Positions 12,721 through 22,406 of a stretch of 64,000 nucleotides of DNA are shown piece by piece; positions within the stretch are counted from its first letter, which is position 1, and the number at the start of each line of letters is the position of its first letter. Source of the stretch: Fremontodendron californicum. Taxonomy: Eukaryota > Streptophyta > Magnoliopsida > Malvales > Malvaceae. The notes under the pieces are model-generated. The model was given only the letters and a program-made list of their open reading frames with translations, did no database searches and had not been told where the DNA came from. Location: assembly GCA_030761205.1 (NCBI GenBank), contig JAULJL010000018.1:13412501-13476500 (forward strand), in the 5' to 3' direction. Made by a program: the position numbers and the translations under genes.

Positions 12721-14067
12721 AATCTTCTTCTGGAGGAGTTATCCAGAATTTTACAATGAGCAAGTCTTTGGTGGTGATAGCCAAAGATTCTGGTGGGGAT
12801 ATCCAGAATTTTACAGTTTTAAAAGTGAACAAGTCTTCGGTGGTGATAGCTGAAGCCTCTGCTGGAGATATCCAGGGTTTTATAATTTTGAAAAATGAGA
12901 AATCTTCTTTTGGAGAAGTTATCCAGAATTTTATTCAACATGGGCATCTACATCAAGAAGCATTTGCATCAATCTAAGTTAGTTGAATCTACATTAAGAA
13001 AATTTGCATCAAATCAAGTCATTTACATTTGCAACAAAGACATTTGCACCAATCTAAGTCATTTGCATCTACATCAAGAAGCGTTTGCATCAACAAAAGA
13101 CATTTGCATTTGCATCATGAAGCATTTGCATCATCTCTTAAAGCTTTCAGGTATAATCGAATTCGTTTCCTTAAGACAAGTCGAGCCCCGAGATCAAAGT
13201 CGAGGTACTTTTTTTATTATTATGAACAAGTCTTCGGTGGTGATAGCTGAAGCCTCTGGTAGAGATATCCAGAGTTTTAAAATCTTTTAAAAGGTAGAAA
13301 GTCTTCGGTGGTGATAGTTGAAGCTTCTGGAGGTGATACCCAGAATTTTTACAGTTTTAAAAATGAGCAAAGCTTTGGTGTTGATAGCCGAAGCTTCTAG
13401 ATACCCAGAATTTTTAAACACAGCTGAGAACAAGACAGGTTAAGGCCCCGAGACCATCGCCGAGGTCATTTGCTTCTTGCAAATCGAATTCATTTCCTTA
13501 AGACGAGTTGAACCCCGAGATCATCGTCGAGGTACCGTTTTTTTATTATGAACAAGTCTTCGGTGGTGATAGCTGAAGCCTCTGGTGGAGATATCCAGAG
13601 TTTTAAAATCCTTTGAAAAGGTAGAAAGTCTTCGGTGGTGATAGCTGAAGAATCTGGAGGTGATACCCAGAGTTTTTATAGTTTTAAAAATGGGCAAGAC
13701 TTTGGTGGTGATAGCCGAAGCTTCTAGAGGAGATATTCGGAATTTTAAACACAACTGAGAGCAAGACAGGTTAAGGCCCCGAGACCATCGTCGAGGTCAT
13801 TTCCTTTCTTGCAAATCGAATTCGTTTCCTTAAGACGGGTCGAGCCTTGCTTAGTCAGGGAATTCAATTTAAGGACAAAATCTTCAATTTACTGTTTAAA
13901 AAAAATGAATGAAAAATGAAAAAATGAAAAAAATAGAAAAGAAAAAAAGAAAGAAGAAGAAACCTCTTTCCCTTTCCTTCACATGTGATTTCACTGACCG
14001 TACAAAATTAGTGTTGGTTTATCTTTGCCTGATTCCTGATTCTCAGCAATAGCCAAAGAGGGGCAGC
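12721..14067 (+). repeat. Element B internal remnant: 3' minisatellite region
   Basis: Tandem units built on AAGTCTTCGGTGGTGATAGC, TGAAGCCTCTGG and GATATCCAGA recur at 12760-12960 and 13230-13760. They are interleaved with ATTTGCATCTACATCAAGAAG repeats (12940-13140) and with AAATCGAATTCATTTCCTTAAGACGAG segments. The same order occurs at 34446-35698. The region ends in an A/G-rich stretch (13900-13970) and the polypurine tract. Small ORFs translate the repeats in both directions and are not genes. Confidence 0.9.
14054..14067 (+). other. Polypurine tract before B LTR2
   Basis: CAAAGAGGGGCAGC directly precedes the LTR start. It shows that this LTR also served as the 3' LTR of the first, truncated repeat of B. 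Confidence 0.85.
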
Positions 14068-16624
14068 TGTAGACACCTAATTTTGTCCGGACCACTAAAC
14101 AGGTATGTTTTCTTCCTATATTGATGTTTCCGAGTGTAAAAAGACTGTTTTCATCCTGCAGGTGATACTCCGAGACTTAGTTTAAGAGGGCGAGCATAAA
14201 AAAGTCAAACTTGAAAAAGTCAACCCCAAAAAGAGTCAATCCCAAAAAAGTCAACCCCAGAAAGTCAACTACTGAAAAAATCAACCCACTTTCAAAATCA
14301 AGATTTTAAGCTCAATTGAAAAATGGTGAAAGAATTTTGATAATCCAAGGTCTACATTGAAAGATATGGAGTTCGGAAGTTGGGATTTGGAGATTCAGCA
14401 GAATGGAAACCTTAATTCGGAAAATTTGGGGAAAAGTGCTTAAACGATCAAATTGGTCGAAATTGAAGGTTCCAAATGAAAGATAAGCACTGAATACGGG
14501 TAACGGAGAAGTCACTTGCAAGAAAAACCGAAAACAAAGTCAATCCGGGAGAAAACCGAGAATTAGGGTTTTTAGTGGATTTCGGTGAAATTGGGAAGAA
14601 TCACACAAATGGCCTGACTGGGTAAGAACAAAGCCCCCAATGGATGAGGAATGATTAAAAAGGATATCCCAAGGCTCAGCTTGAAGAAAATCTGAAAATC
14701 GGACTTGTTTTGAGCAAAATCGGGTTTCAAAAGCAAAAGGGCAAAATTGGAAATTTTGGGAAAAATAGCAAATGGACTCCAAAAATTCTGAAAATTTGTC
14801 AATCTCATTTTTAAATCATTTAAAAGAGATTGGTAAAATAAAATCTTGATTCGGAGTTCGTTTGCAAAATTACCAAATCTCGAGCCTCCTATGTAGTAAT
14901 TCAAAACGGAAAATCCCGAAAAAATAGCAAATGAGCTCCAAATCTTTTGAAATTTTGCAAATATCATTTTTATATTCTTTGGAAGATATTGGCTAAAGGA
15001 AATCTTGATTCGGAGTTCGTTTGCAAAATGGCCAAATCCCGGGCCTCCTATGCAATAATTCAAGAAGATAAATCCCGAAAAAATAGCAAATGAGCTCCAA
15101 AAATTCTGAAATTTTGTAAATCTCATTTTTAAATTATTTGGAAGAGATTGGCAAAATATAATCTTGATTCGGAGTTCGTTTGCAAAATGGCCAAATCCCG
15201 GGCCTCCTATGCAGTAATTCAAGCCGATAAATCCCGAAAAAATACCAAATGAGCTCCAAAAATTATGAAAACTTCTAGATCACTCTTTTTAATTATTTTG
15301 AAGAGATTGGTGAATAAAAATCTTGATTTGGAGCTCGTTTAAAAATTGGTAAAATGTAGGGGCATAAAAGGGCATTTTTAAAAGAAAAAATAAAAATAAA
15401 TAGCAAACGGACTCGGATAATTTTGAAAGCTTCTAGAACTCAATGTTTTATTATTTTGGAAGTATTGAAAAAATAAAAATTGAATTTGGAGTCCGTTTGA
15501 TCTTTATTTGCATCCGGGGGGCAAAACGGTCATTTTATCCAAGCAACCGAAAAGGGCTTCTTTGGGCCTTTCAAAAAATCAGAGTTGGGCTGGGAAAGAG
15601 AGGTGTTGGCCTGCCCAAGCCCAAAGGAAGGAGGAAGCTTCTGATTTTTCAATCAAATGGCTAAAAATCAAGAGTTAGTTAGAGATTCTCTTTGATCAAA
15701 CAATGGTGATTAAGCCACATAGGCCAAGAGAGATGTCAACATTATTCTTTAACAGCTGTAATTTGAGAGAGCTGAGATGCTAATCTAAAGGTGGTAATTT
15801 CATGATTTTTCACCTGGAATTATTAGCCATTTGATGGAAAATTGGTTACACAAAAAATGACAACATCCTAGGGGAGGAGAGAGGTAAAATTCTACCAACA
15901 TTAAGGGGAGGTAAGAATTTCGAATTTTAAACTTCATTTTGGCTGATTTCTCTTGGTTTTTGTTAGTTTTTCTCTTCTTGGTTGAGAGCAAAAAAAGAAA
16001 AGTTTAGAAAAAAAGGAAAGTTTGAAGAGATAAAGCTTGAAAGATAGCTTATTGAGGTTGCTCTTGAGCACCAACTCTTGCACTTTCTTGATTTTCTATT
16101 CTTGTTTTTGCTATTTTGATCTCTATTTGGTGAGTTTCCATTTTAAATAAATGTTTTTTTTATTGTTCTTTTAAGTTCTTACTTCATCTCTTTCTTAAGT
16201 ATATTTTTACATTTTATTTTTACAATAAACTCACCATGGTCAAATGGCCTACATTATTTATTTTAAGTTGCTGTTTTGATTTATTTTACCATATTGTTTA
16301 TGCTATTTTCTTTGATTTTGATGTTTTAAATGTTATGTTACTTCATATTCTTGAGTTATATTTTAATTTGTTTGCTTTGTATGTTGTCATTTATGTTTTA
16401 AATATCATGTTTTTGCATTTTTAATTTTCTGTTTTCATGTTGTTTAAATTTGAGCATGTTCTAGATTTAGTATATCAAGTGTTTGTGAAAATGCTTGTGT
16501 GGTATTTGCATGATTTTTATTTTATATCTTAGTTGAGCATGTTTTAGATTTAGTATATCATGTGTTTGTGAAAATGCTTGTGTGATTTTTGCATGATTTA
16601 AGTGTTATATTTTAGTTGAGCATG

Positions 16625-16629
16625 TTAGT
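16625..16629. other. Target-site duplication of element C, left copy
   Basis: TTAGT lies directly before the C 5' LTR and is repeated at 26435-26439. The uninterrupted site is TTAGT at 38250-38254 in B LTR3. Confidence 0.98.
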
Positions 16630-18063
16630 TGATAACTCGTATAATTATATAGTTTTTAGTTATGTTTTATTATTGTTTTGTGTCAAATACGAGTTATTAT
16701 TGCTTAGTCTACTTGTGTTTATGATCTTTTATATTTTTATGTAATTTGGTGTTTTTCACAAGTTTCTTTGAGTGATTTCAGATTACTAGAATTAAGGGCA
16801 AATCCAGTTCAGTTCCAGTTCCGACACCGTTTACCATATCAGCTATATCTCGAGTTTCACTGAAGCAATAAGGCTGAAATTTGTAGCCGTGCAAAGCTAA
16901 GAGGCATATATATCTTTTTCATGTTTTACACTTCTTGAAACGGAGTCGTTTTCCCTAGTTAAATCGACCATCAAGTTGGCTGATGTGCAATGACGTCTGT
17001 GCTGACCTGTTTTCGTATTTTGCCCATATCTTCTTATCCACATCAGCAAATGAGCTGATTCCAACGGCTATGGATCCGTAACTGATAGGGGTATATTTTT
17101 CTAGAAGACCATTTGATCAGAGCAAGCCTCCAACATTGACAAAGTCGACCATCAAGCTGGCTGATCAGAATTGTCATACAATATGACGAAAATTGTTAGA
17201 AAAATGCACCCACCTATTATACCTACCTTTGAAATTTGTAAAGCTTGTCTCTTGTCATTTAGCCCTCCAAAATGTGTATAAATAGAGGGCCTTGGATGAG
17301 TATTGGGATACATTATATATTGGTAGGATATTAGCCATTGCAATGTAATTCTCTAAGTTTTCTTCTTCTTTCCTTTCTCTAGTTTTCTTTTTCTTTATTT
17401 TTCTTTTCATTTTCTTCATATCTAGTATGTGTTGCTAATCATATTGTTGAGGTGATGAGGTGAAGCTTTTGGTAAATGCTAAGGTTAGTCTCTTAAACAT
17501 GAGCTAAAATGAATCATCATTTAGTATAGATAATATTTTCTTTTGGTTTAAAATCATACTTGCAAAGTAGGGATCTTGATTCATTATTGACAATGAAAAT
17601 GGCACAGTAAATGCTTGGTTTCATAACCTTGATTTGTTGTAGACATATACCTTGGCATAAGGAATGCTTGGACTCTTTTTGTGAGTTTTGAGGACACCAA
17701 ATGAACATAATATCATATGCTATGGACGTTGGACAATTTGGACTGAATTGCTAAACCTTCCGATTGGAACCTCCCTTATGTGTGGATTTCAATTGTGTAA
17801 TAAAACAAGATTAATCTTAGCATAACACCAAGAGTGGATTCTCTAACCTCAACATCTTTTCTTATTGTTTTTTATATTTTGTTTAATTTCTTTTATGTTT
17901 TGTTGTTGATTCCCTAATATCTTGTTTACTTTCTTTTTCTTATATATTTATAAACTTATACTTACTAATACGCTTCCCTGTGGTTCGACCTCGGACACCC
18001 GAGAATTTATTACTTGAACATAACCTGCACTTGGGTTTACGACTCTTAATTGAGTCTCCATCA
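16630..18063 (+). mobile_element. Element C 5' LTR
   Basis: It starts TGATAACTCGTATAATTATA and ends GAGTCTCCATCA. Differences from the 3' LTR that I noticed are at about 16918 (A versus C), 17472 (G versus A), one T in a run near 17871, and about 18008 (C versus T). Two short minus-strand ORFs occur identically in both LTRs but have no known domain. Confidence 0.95.
17277..17285 (+). promoter_or_regulatory. TATA box of the C LTR
   Basis: TATAAATAG is followed by AGGGCCTTGG. It is conserved in the 3' LTR at 25649-25657. It is a near-consensus plant TATA box, so transcription probably starts about 30 bp downstream. Confidence 0.7.
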
Positions 18064-18069
18064 AGTTTT

Positions 18070-18087
18070 TGGCGCCGTTGCCGGGGA
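18070..18087 (+). other. Primer binding site of element C (tRNA-Asp type)
   Basis: TGGCGCCGTTGCCGGGGA starts 6 bp after the LTR. It is the form used by Athila elements and is complementary to the 3' end of plant tRNA-Asp. Confidence 0.9.
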
Positions 18088-18120
18088 GGCAATACTAAGT
18101 ATATAAGTTTATAAGTATAT

Positions 18121-18274
18121 TTATTTTTATTGGCTGGTTATACCGCCTATATTTATTTTTATTGGCTGGTTATACCGCCTAATTTTCTATATATTTATAT
18201 TTATATTGTATATTAACTTTGTTTTATTTTTATTGGCTGGTTATACCGCTTAATCTGTATATTAACTTTGTTTT
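18121..18274 (+). repeat. Leader repeats of element C
   Basis: TTATTTTTATTGGCTGGTTA plus TACCGCCT occurs at about 18121-18149, 18152-18180 and 18224-18252, and TGTATATTAACTTTG occurs twice between 18208 and 18274. They lie in the leader between the primer binding site and gag. A possible splice donor (CAG|GTAATC) follows at 18341/18342. Confidence 0.85.
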
Positions 18275-18367
18275 ATGCTTGTTTGGCGACGTGATTTTAG
18301 ATCTCGTCGTTTAGTTAGATTTTATTGTGAAACTTTTTCAGGTAATCTTTCTAATACAACTCCTACC

Positions 18368-21352
18368 ATGGCTGACAATGAAAGTGTTCATGCTGAAGAT
18401 GAGAACAGACAAGTACGCACCATGCGTGACTACTTGCAACCAACTCGAAGCTCATCACCCTCTTGTTTTATTTTTCCTCTCAATGCAAACAACTTTCGTT
18501 TTAAACCAGGTATGATAGCTTTGCTTCCAAATTTCCATGGGTTAGAATCGGAAAGTGCTTACTCGTTTCTAAAAGACTTCGAAGATGTATGTGTCACCTT
18601 TAATGACCAACAATGTACAAATGAAATTGTCAAGCTAAAATTATTTCCTTTTTCTTTAAAAGATAAAGCAAAAATTTGGCTTCATAATTTAAAACCAAGG
18701 TCAATTGGCACATGGCAAGAATTACAAACTGAGTTTCTAAAGAAATTTTTCCCAGCACATAAAACTACTGCTTTGAAAAGACAGATTCAAAATTTCAATC
18801 AAAATCAAAATGAAGCATTTTTTCAGTGCTGGGAGCGTTTTAAAGATTTGTTAAGTTCTTGTCCACATCATGGTTTTGAAAAATGGCGTCTTATTAGTTT
18901 CTTTTATGAAAGTTTAACTCCCGAAACTAAACAATTTGTTGAAACAATGTGTAACGGTGAGTTTCTAGAAAAAGAACCTGAAGAAGCCTTTGACTACCTA
19001 GACCATTTGGCAGATAACTCTCAAGCCTGGCACACAGATAATTCCTCCGAAAGTTTCAATAGATCTAATCTTGTTTCTAACAGAGGTAAATATCATTTTA
19101 GTCAAGAAGATGAGATAAAAGCTAAAGTAGCTAATTTGGCTAGAAAGATTGAAGCCATGGAACTTAGAGAAGTAAAAGAAGTCAAAACGGTTAAAAATGA
19201 AGAAAGTTGTGGAATTTGTGAAATCATGGGACACCCCACTTCTAAATGTCCAAACATTCCCATTCTTAAAGAAGCGTTGCATGATCAAGTAAATTCCATA
19301 AACACATTTAAAAAGCCTTTTCCTTCTCCTTACTTTGAAACGTATAACCCTGAATGGAGAAATCATCCCAACTTCAGTTGGCGGAATAATAATCATGTTC
19401 AGGTACCACAATCTCAAAAGCCGGGCAACACTTTTTCCTATCAACCTTCATGTGTACAAACCTTGGAAGAGACATTGCAAGCATTCATGCAAACACAAGC
19501 AAATGTGAATAACCAAACTTCACAAGACATCAATGAGATCAAAAACACCTTGTCCACATTGACAGCTTCATTACGCACTCAAGAAAAAGGTAAGTTTCCT
19601 GCTCAACCTCAGCCTAACCCTTCTACTCAATGTCATGTTTCTTGCTCCAATGAAACTCAACAGGAAAATGCCAGTTCTATCACAACTCTTCGAAGTGGAA
19701 AGGCAATTGACAAAAAGATTCCATCAAAAGACCAAGATCCTCCTTCCCCTCCGAAAAGTAATGGTAAGGATGATGGTAAGTCTGAACTTCTTGAAAATTT
19801 GGACAATGAAAAAGGTATGCATCCTGCTCCTTTTCCTCAAAGGTTGCAAACAATAAAGAATTTGAATCAAAATGCAGAAATTTATGAACTTTTCAAACAA
19901 GTTAAGATTAACATTCCTTTATTGGCTGCAATCAAACAAGTTCCATCTTATGCTAAATTTTTGAAGGACATGTGCACAGTTAAAAGGAAACATAATGTAC
20001 AAAAGAAAGCATTTCTGACGGAAAGTGTGAGCTCAATCATTCAGCACCTTACTCCACCAAAATTCAAAGATCCTGGATGTCCAACAATCTCATGCATCAT
20101 TGGAAACACTAGAATAGAACGTGCATTGCTTGATCTTGGTGCTAGTGTTAATCTTTTGCCTTTTTCTGTTTATCAACAGTTAGGTTTAGGTGAACTCAAG
20201 GAAACACCTGTTACACTTCAACTAGCTGATCGTTCTGTAAAAATTCCTCGAGGGATAGTTGAAGATGTTTTGGTTCATATTGATAATTTTTACTTCCCTG
20301 TTGATTTTATTGTTTTGGACACACATCCTGTTTCAAATCCAAATGTTCAAATTCCTGTTATATTAGGCCGTCCATTTCTTGCAACTTCTAATGCTCTGAT
20401 AAATTGTAGGAATGATATGTTGAACATTTCTTTTGGAAATATGACTTTAGAATTAAATGTGTTCAACATTTGCAAGCAACCTGGTGATGATTCAGAAGTA
20501 CATGAAGTGGATTTCATTGAAGAACTTGTTCATGAACATCTCACCACTACCACATTCCATGATCCTTTAGAAGCTTATTTAATTGAATGTGAGTTGGATA
20601 ATGCTTCAGAAATTTCACACACTGATTCTTTGTTAAATTCTTTTCAGGTTAAGCATTGTTGGAAACAAAAGTTTGAGGAACTTCCATCACTCACAAATGT
20701 CACTGTACCATCAACTATTGAACCGCCCAAGCTGGATTTAAAACCATTGCCATCCGAGCTAAAATATTCCTTTTTGGGAAAAATTCCTTCTCAATGGAGC
20801 CCCCAAGATAAAAGGAAGTTTCTGAATGAGGTAAAGAAGTTCTACTGGGATGACCCTTACTTGTTCAAATATTGTCCTGATCAAATTTTTCGAAGATGCA
20901 TTCCCGACAATGAGGTAAGTAGTGTAATTAAGTTTTGTCATTCCGAGGCATGTGGTGGTCATTTTTCATCAAAGAAAACTGCTACAAAAATTTTACAGTG
21001 TGGATTTTACTGGCCAACTTTATTCAAAGATGCATATGAGAATTCTAAAATTCATAAAGAAAGAACTAAAGCCTTTCATGACAAGTTAATTTCAAGAAAA
21101 ACATTTGATGTTGGGCAAAAAGTTCTACTTTATAATTCTAGACTTCACATATTTCCTAGTAAGTTGAGATCAAGATGGACTGGCCCATTTGTGGTTAAGC
21201 ATGTATATCATTATGGAGCAGTTGACATTGAGAATCCTCAAAATGGTAACGTATTCAAGGTAAATGGACAAAGACTCAAACTCTTTTTGGAAAATCATGT
21301 TACTCAAGAAGAGGTTGTTTTTCTTTCTGATCCTTGTTTTGAAAATAACTAG
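18368..21352 (+). CDS. Element C gag-protease polyprotein with in-frame-deleted pol
   Basis: The frame is open from an ATG at 18275. I prefer the ATG at 18368 (ACCATGG context), giving 994 codons. Numbering from 18275, a Ty3/Gypsy gag core covers about residues 85-245 (KAKIWLHNLK, FLKKFFP). A zinc knuckle CX2CX4HX4C lies at 312-325, and an aspartic protease lies at about 600-720 with DLGAS at 620-624 and ILGRP near 696. After LPSELKYSFLG (about 825-835) the frame jumps to the N-terminal zinc domain of integrase (WDDPYLF, FCHSEACGGHFSSKK) and then, after residue 922, to the integrase C-terminal part (LRSRWTGPFVV). Reverse transcriptase, RNase H and the integrase catalytic core are therefore absent, yet no stop occurs. 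The protein could form particles but not copy or integrate itself. Confidence 0.92.
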   Translation: MADNESVHAEDENRQVRTMRDYLQPTRSSSPSCFIFPLNANNFRFKPGMIALLPNFHGLESESAYSFLKDFEDVCVTFNDQQCTNEIVKLKLFPFSLKDKAKIWLHNLKPRSIGTWQELQTEFLKKFFPAHKTTALKRQIQNFNQNQNEAFFQCWERFKDLLSSCPHHGFEKWRLISFFYESLTPETKQFVETMCNGEFLEKEPEEAFDYLDHLADNSQAWHTDNSSESFNRSNLVSNRGKYHFSQEDEIKAKVANLARKIEAMELREVKEVKTVKNEESCGICEIMGHPTSKCPNIPILKEALHDQVNSINTFKKPFPSPYFETYNPEWRNHPNFSWRNNNHVQVPQSQKPGNTFSYQPSCVQTLEETLQAFMQTQANVNNQTSQDINEIKNTLSTLTASLRTQEKGKFPAQPQPNPSTQCHVSCSNETQQENASSITTLRSGKAIDKKIPSKDQDPPSPPKSNGKDDGKSELLENLDNEKGMHPAPFPQRLQTIKNLNQNAEIYELFKQVKINIPLLAAIKQVPSYAKFLKDMCTVKRKHNVQKKAFLTESVSSIIQHLTPPKFKDPGCPTISCIIGNTRIERALLDLGASVNLLPFSVYQQLGLGELKETPVTLQLADRSVKIPRGIVEDVLVHIDNFYFPVDFIVLDTHPVSNPNVQIPVILGRPFLATSNALINCRNDMLNISFGNMTLELNVFNICKQPGDDSEVHEVDFIEELVHEHLTTTTFHDPLEAYLIECELDNASEISHTDSLLNSFQVKHCWKQKFEELPSLTNVTVPSTIEPPKLDLKPLPSELKYSFLGKIPSQWSPQDKRKFLNEVKKFYWDDPYLFKYCPDQIFRRCIPDNEVSSVIKFCHSEACGGHFSSKKTATKILQCGFYWPTLFKDAYENSKIHKERTKAFHDKLISRKTFDVGQKVLLYNSRLHIFPSKLRSRWTGPFVVKHVYHYGAVDIENPQNGNVFKVNGQRLKLFLENHVTQEEVVFLSDPCFENN

Positions 21353-21479
21353 ATGTAAATATAATTTTTATTTTTTTTTTAACCCCGGTTAAATGGCGGA
21401 TAACGGTACTCCGTGATTATTTAAGTCGGTTCCATCAGCTACCCACAAAACTGATATTGTATATAAATTTCTCTTTCAA

Positions 21480-21500
21480 TTTCTTTTTCATTTTTTTCAG
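21480..21500 (+). other. Probable 3' splice site before ORF2
   Basis: A T-rich tract ends in TTTTTTTCAG, directly followed by G and the ORF2 ATG at 21502. Spliced subgenomic RNAs for downstream ORFs are known from some plant Gypsy elements. No donor can be assigned with certainty; CAG|GTAATC at 18341/18342 is one candidate. Confidence 0.55.
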
Positions 21501-21501
21501 G

Positions 21502-22038
21502 ATGGATGATATTCTCAAAAGATTGCAGAAACGATTTCCTCCTTTTTCTCGAAATATTTTACTGAAGCTTTACCAAGTTCGATTTGAAAGATTAAGAATG
21601 CTTATGCACAAAGGGATTCCTGAAGACATACGTTGGATAATTGAAGCCAAGGTACGTGAAGATGAATATCTTCCTGTTTTGCATTTACCAGGTACAGGTA
21701 GAAGCACTTTTGCAAAGAAGGGACGAGCAAAGCGCATGAGTTCAAATTGCCACAAATGTGCACGATGGACGTGTAACGGTAAATGTCGTTCTATTGGGAT
21801 TCCGTCCTCTAATCGAGATGATAAAATTGAATTCATTAAGGATGGACTGAGTAAGGAGAATTTGGGTAATATCCAACTTTCTCTTGAGACGCATCCTAGT
21901 GGAGACGTACAAAGAGAAATTCTTGATTTATGGCCGCAATTCCAAAGGGAATGGCAACATCTTGGGAATCTGATGTTAAAAGACCCTGTTTGCCAGCTTG
22001 TAAGAAAACTGGATGGGAAGCATATCCTCGACTCATAA
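21502..22038 (+). CDS. Element C ORF2: basic protein with CX2CX4CX3C motif, nucleic-acid-binding-like
   Basis: The ORF has 178 codons. An in-frame upstream ATG at 21457 would add 15 mostly hydrophobic residues encoded by the splice-acceptor-like tract, so the ATG at 21502 is preferred. The N-terminal 60 residues are basic and probably helical. A basic cluster GRSTFAKKGRAKR (66-78) comes just before Cys83, Cys86, Cys91 and Cys95, which could bind one zinc ion, followed by GI and a helix-like FIKDGLSKENL. This order (GRS, basic run, cysteine pair, second cysteine pair, GI, FI..G) resembles the cysteine-rich nucleic-acid-binding proteins of carla- and vitiviruses, several of which suppress RNA silencing. 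The resemblance is by eye only. No transmembrane segment or envelope-like feature is present. The frame is intact in a young element. Confidence 0.7.
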   Translation: MDDILKRLQKRFPPFSRNILLKLYQVRFERLRMLMHKGIPEDIRWIIEAKVREDEYLPVLHLPGTGRSTFAKKGRAKRMSSNCHKCARWTCNGKCRSIGIPSSNRDDKIEFIKDGLSKENLGNIQLSLETHPSGDVQREILDLWPQFQREWQHLGNLMLKDPVCQLVRKLDGKHILDS

Positions 22039-22406
22039 AAGGCGTTTAAGCCGTTTCTGGACGTAAAACCAGAGGAAGATGTGAGCCACAATCACAACTA
22101 CAATAAATGACTTCTCAGCTTTTGGTTTGATTTGCAATAACTTTATTTCGGTTTAATTTACGTGTTGTTAGATTTGTCTAATTATTCTCGTTTTTTTTTT
22201 TTTTTTGCATTGTCTTTTACGGTTGATTTTTCTTCTCTTTTTGATTTTCTTCCTGAAATCACGCAAAAATCTTTTGTTAGGTTAACATTTTCTTCTGACA
22301 GGTCAAATACACTTTCGGCGACATTATTACTCTTGTCTGATTCACTACTCAGTCCTCTATATATTACACCATGTACTCATTCTCCTTCAGGCACTCGAAA
22401 AAAAAA
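22039..22406 (+). other. Spacer between ORF2 and the LOG-like ORF, with acceptor-like sites
   Basis: The spacer is pyrimidine-rich in places (a T run at about 22191-22206). Acceptor-like ends TTCTTCTGACAG (to about 22301) and TTCTCCTTCAG (to 22390) occur, the second 16 bp before the LOG-like ATG. An ORF running through here from 22162 (to 22500) has no recognisable domain and overlaps the LOG-like frame, so it is not called. Confidence 0.45.

Noticed and set aside
14572..15222. Minus-strand ORF of 216 codons (also 12039-12596 and 36194-36694)
   Set aside because: It translates the antisense of about 159-bp U3 tandem repeats; the unit is a multiple of three, which keeps the frame open without a gene.
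21457..22038. ORF2 as an envelope-like gene
   Set aside because: Athila relatives can carry envelope-like ORFs, but this product is short and basic, lacks a transmembrane segment after the preferred start, and has a zinc-finger-like motif.
21570..22091. Minus-strand ORF of 173 codons opposite ORF2
   Set aside because: It is the antisense shadow of ORF2, with no recognised domain.
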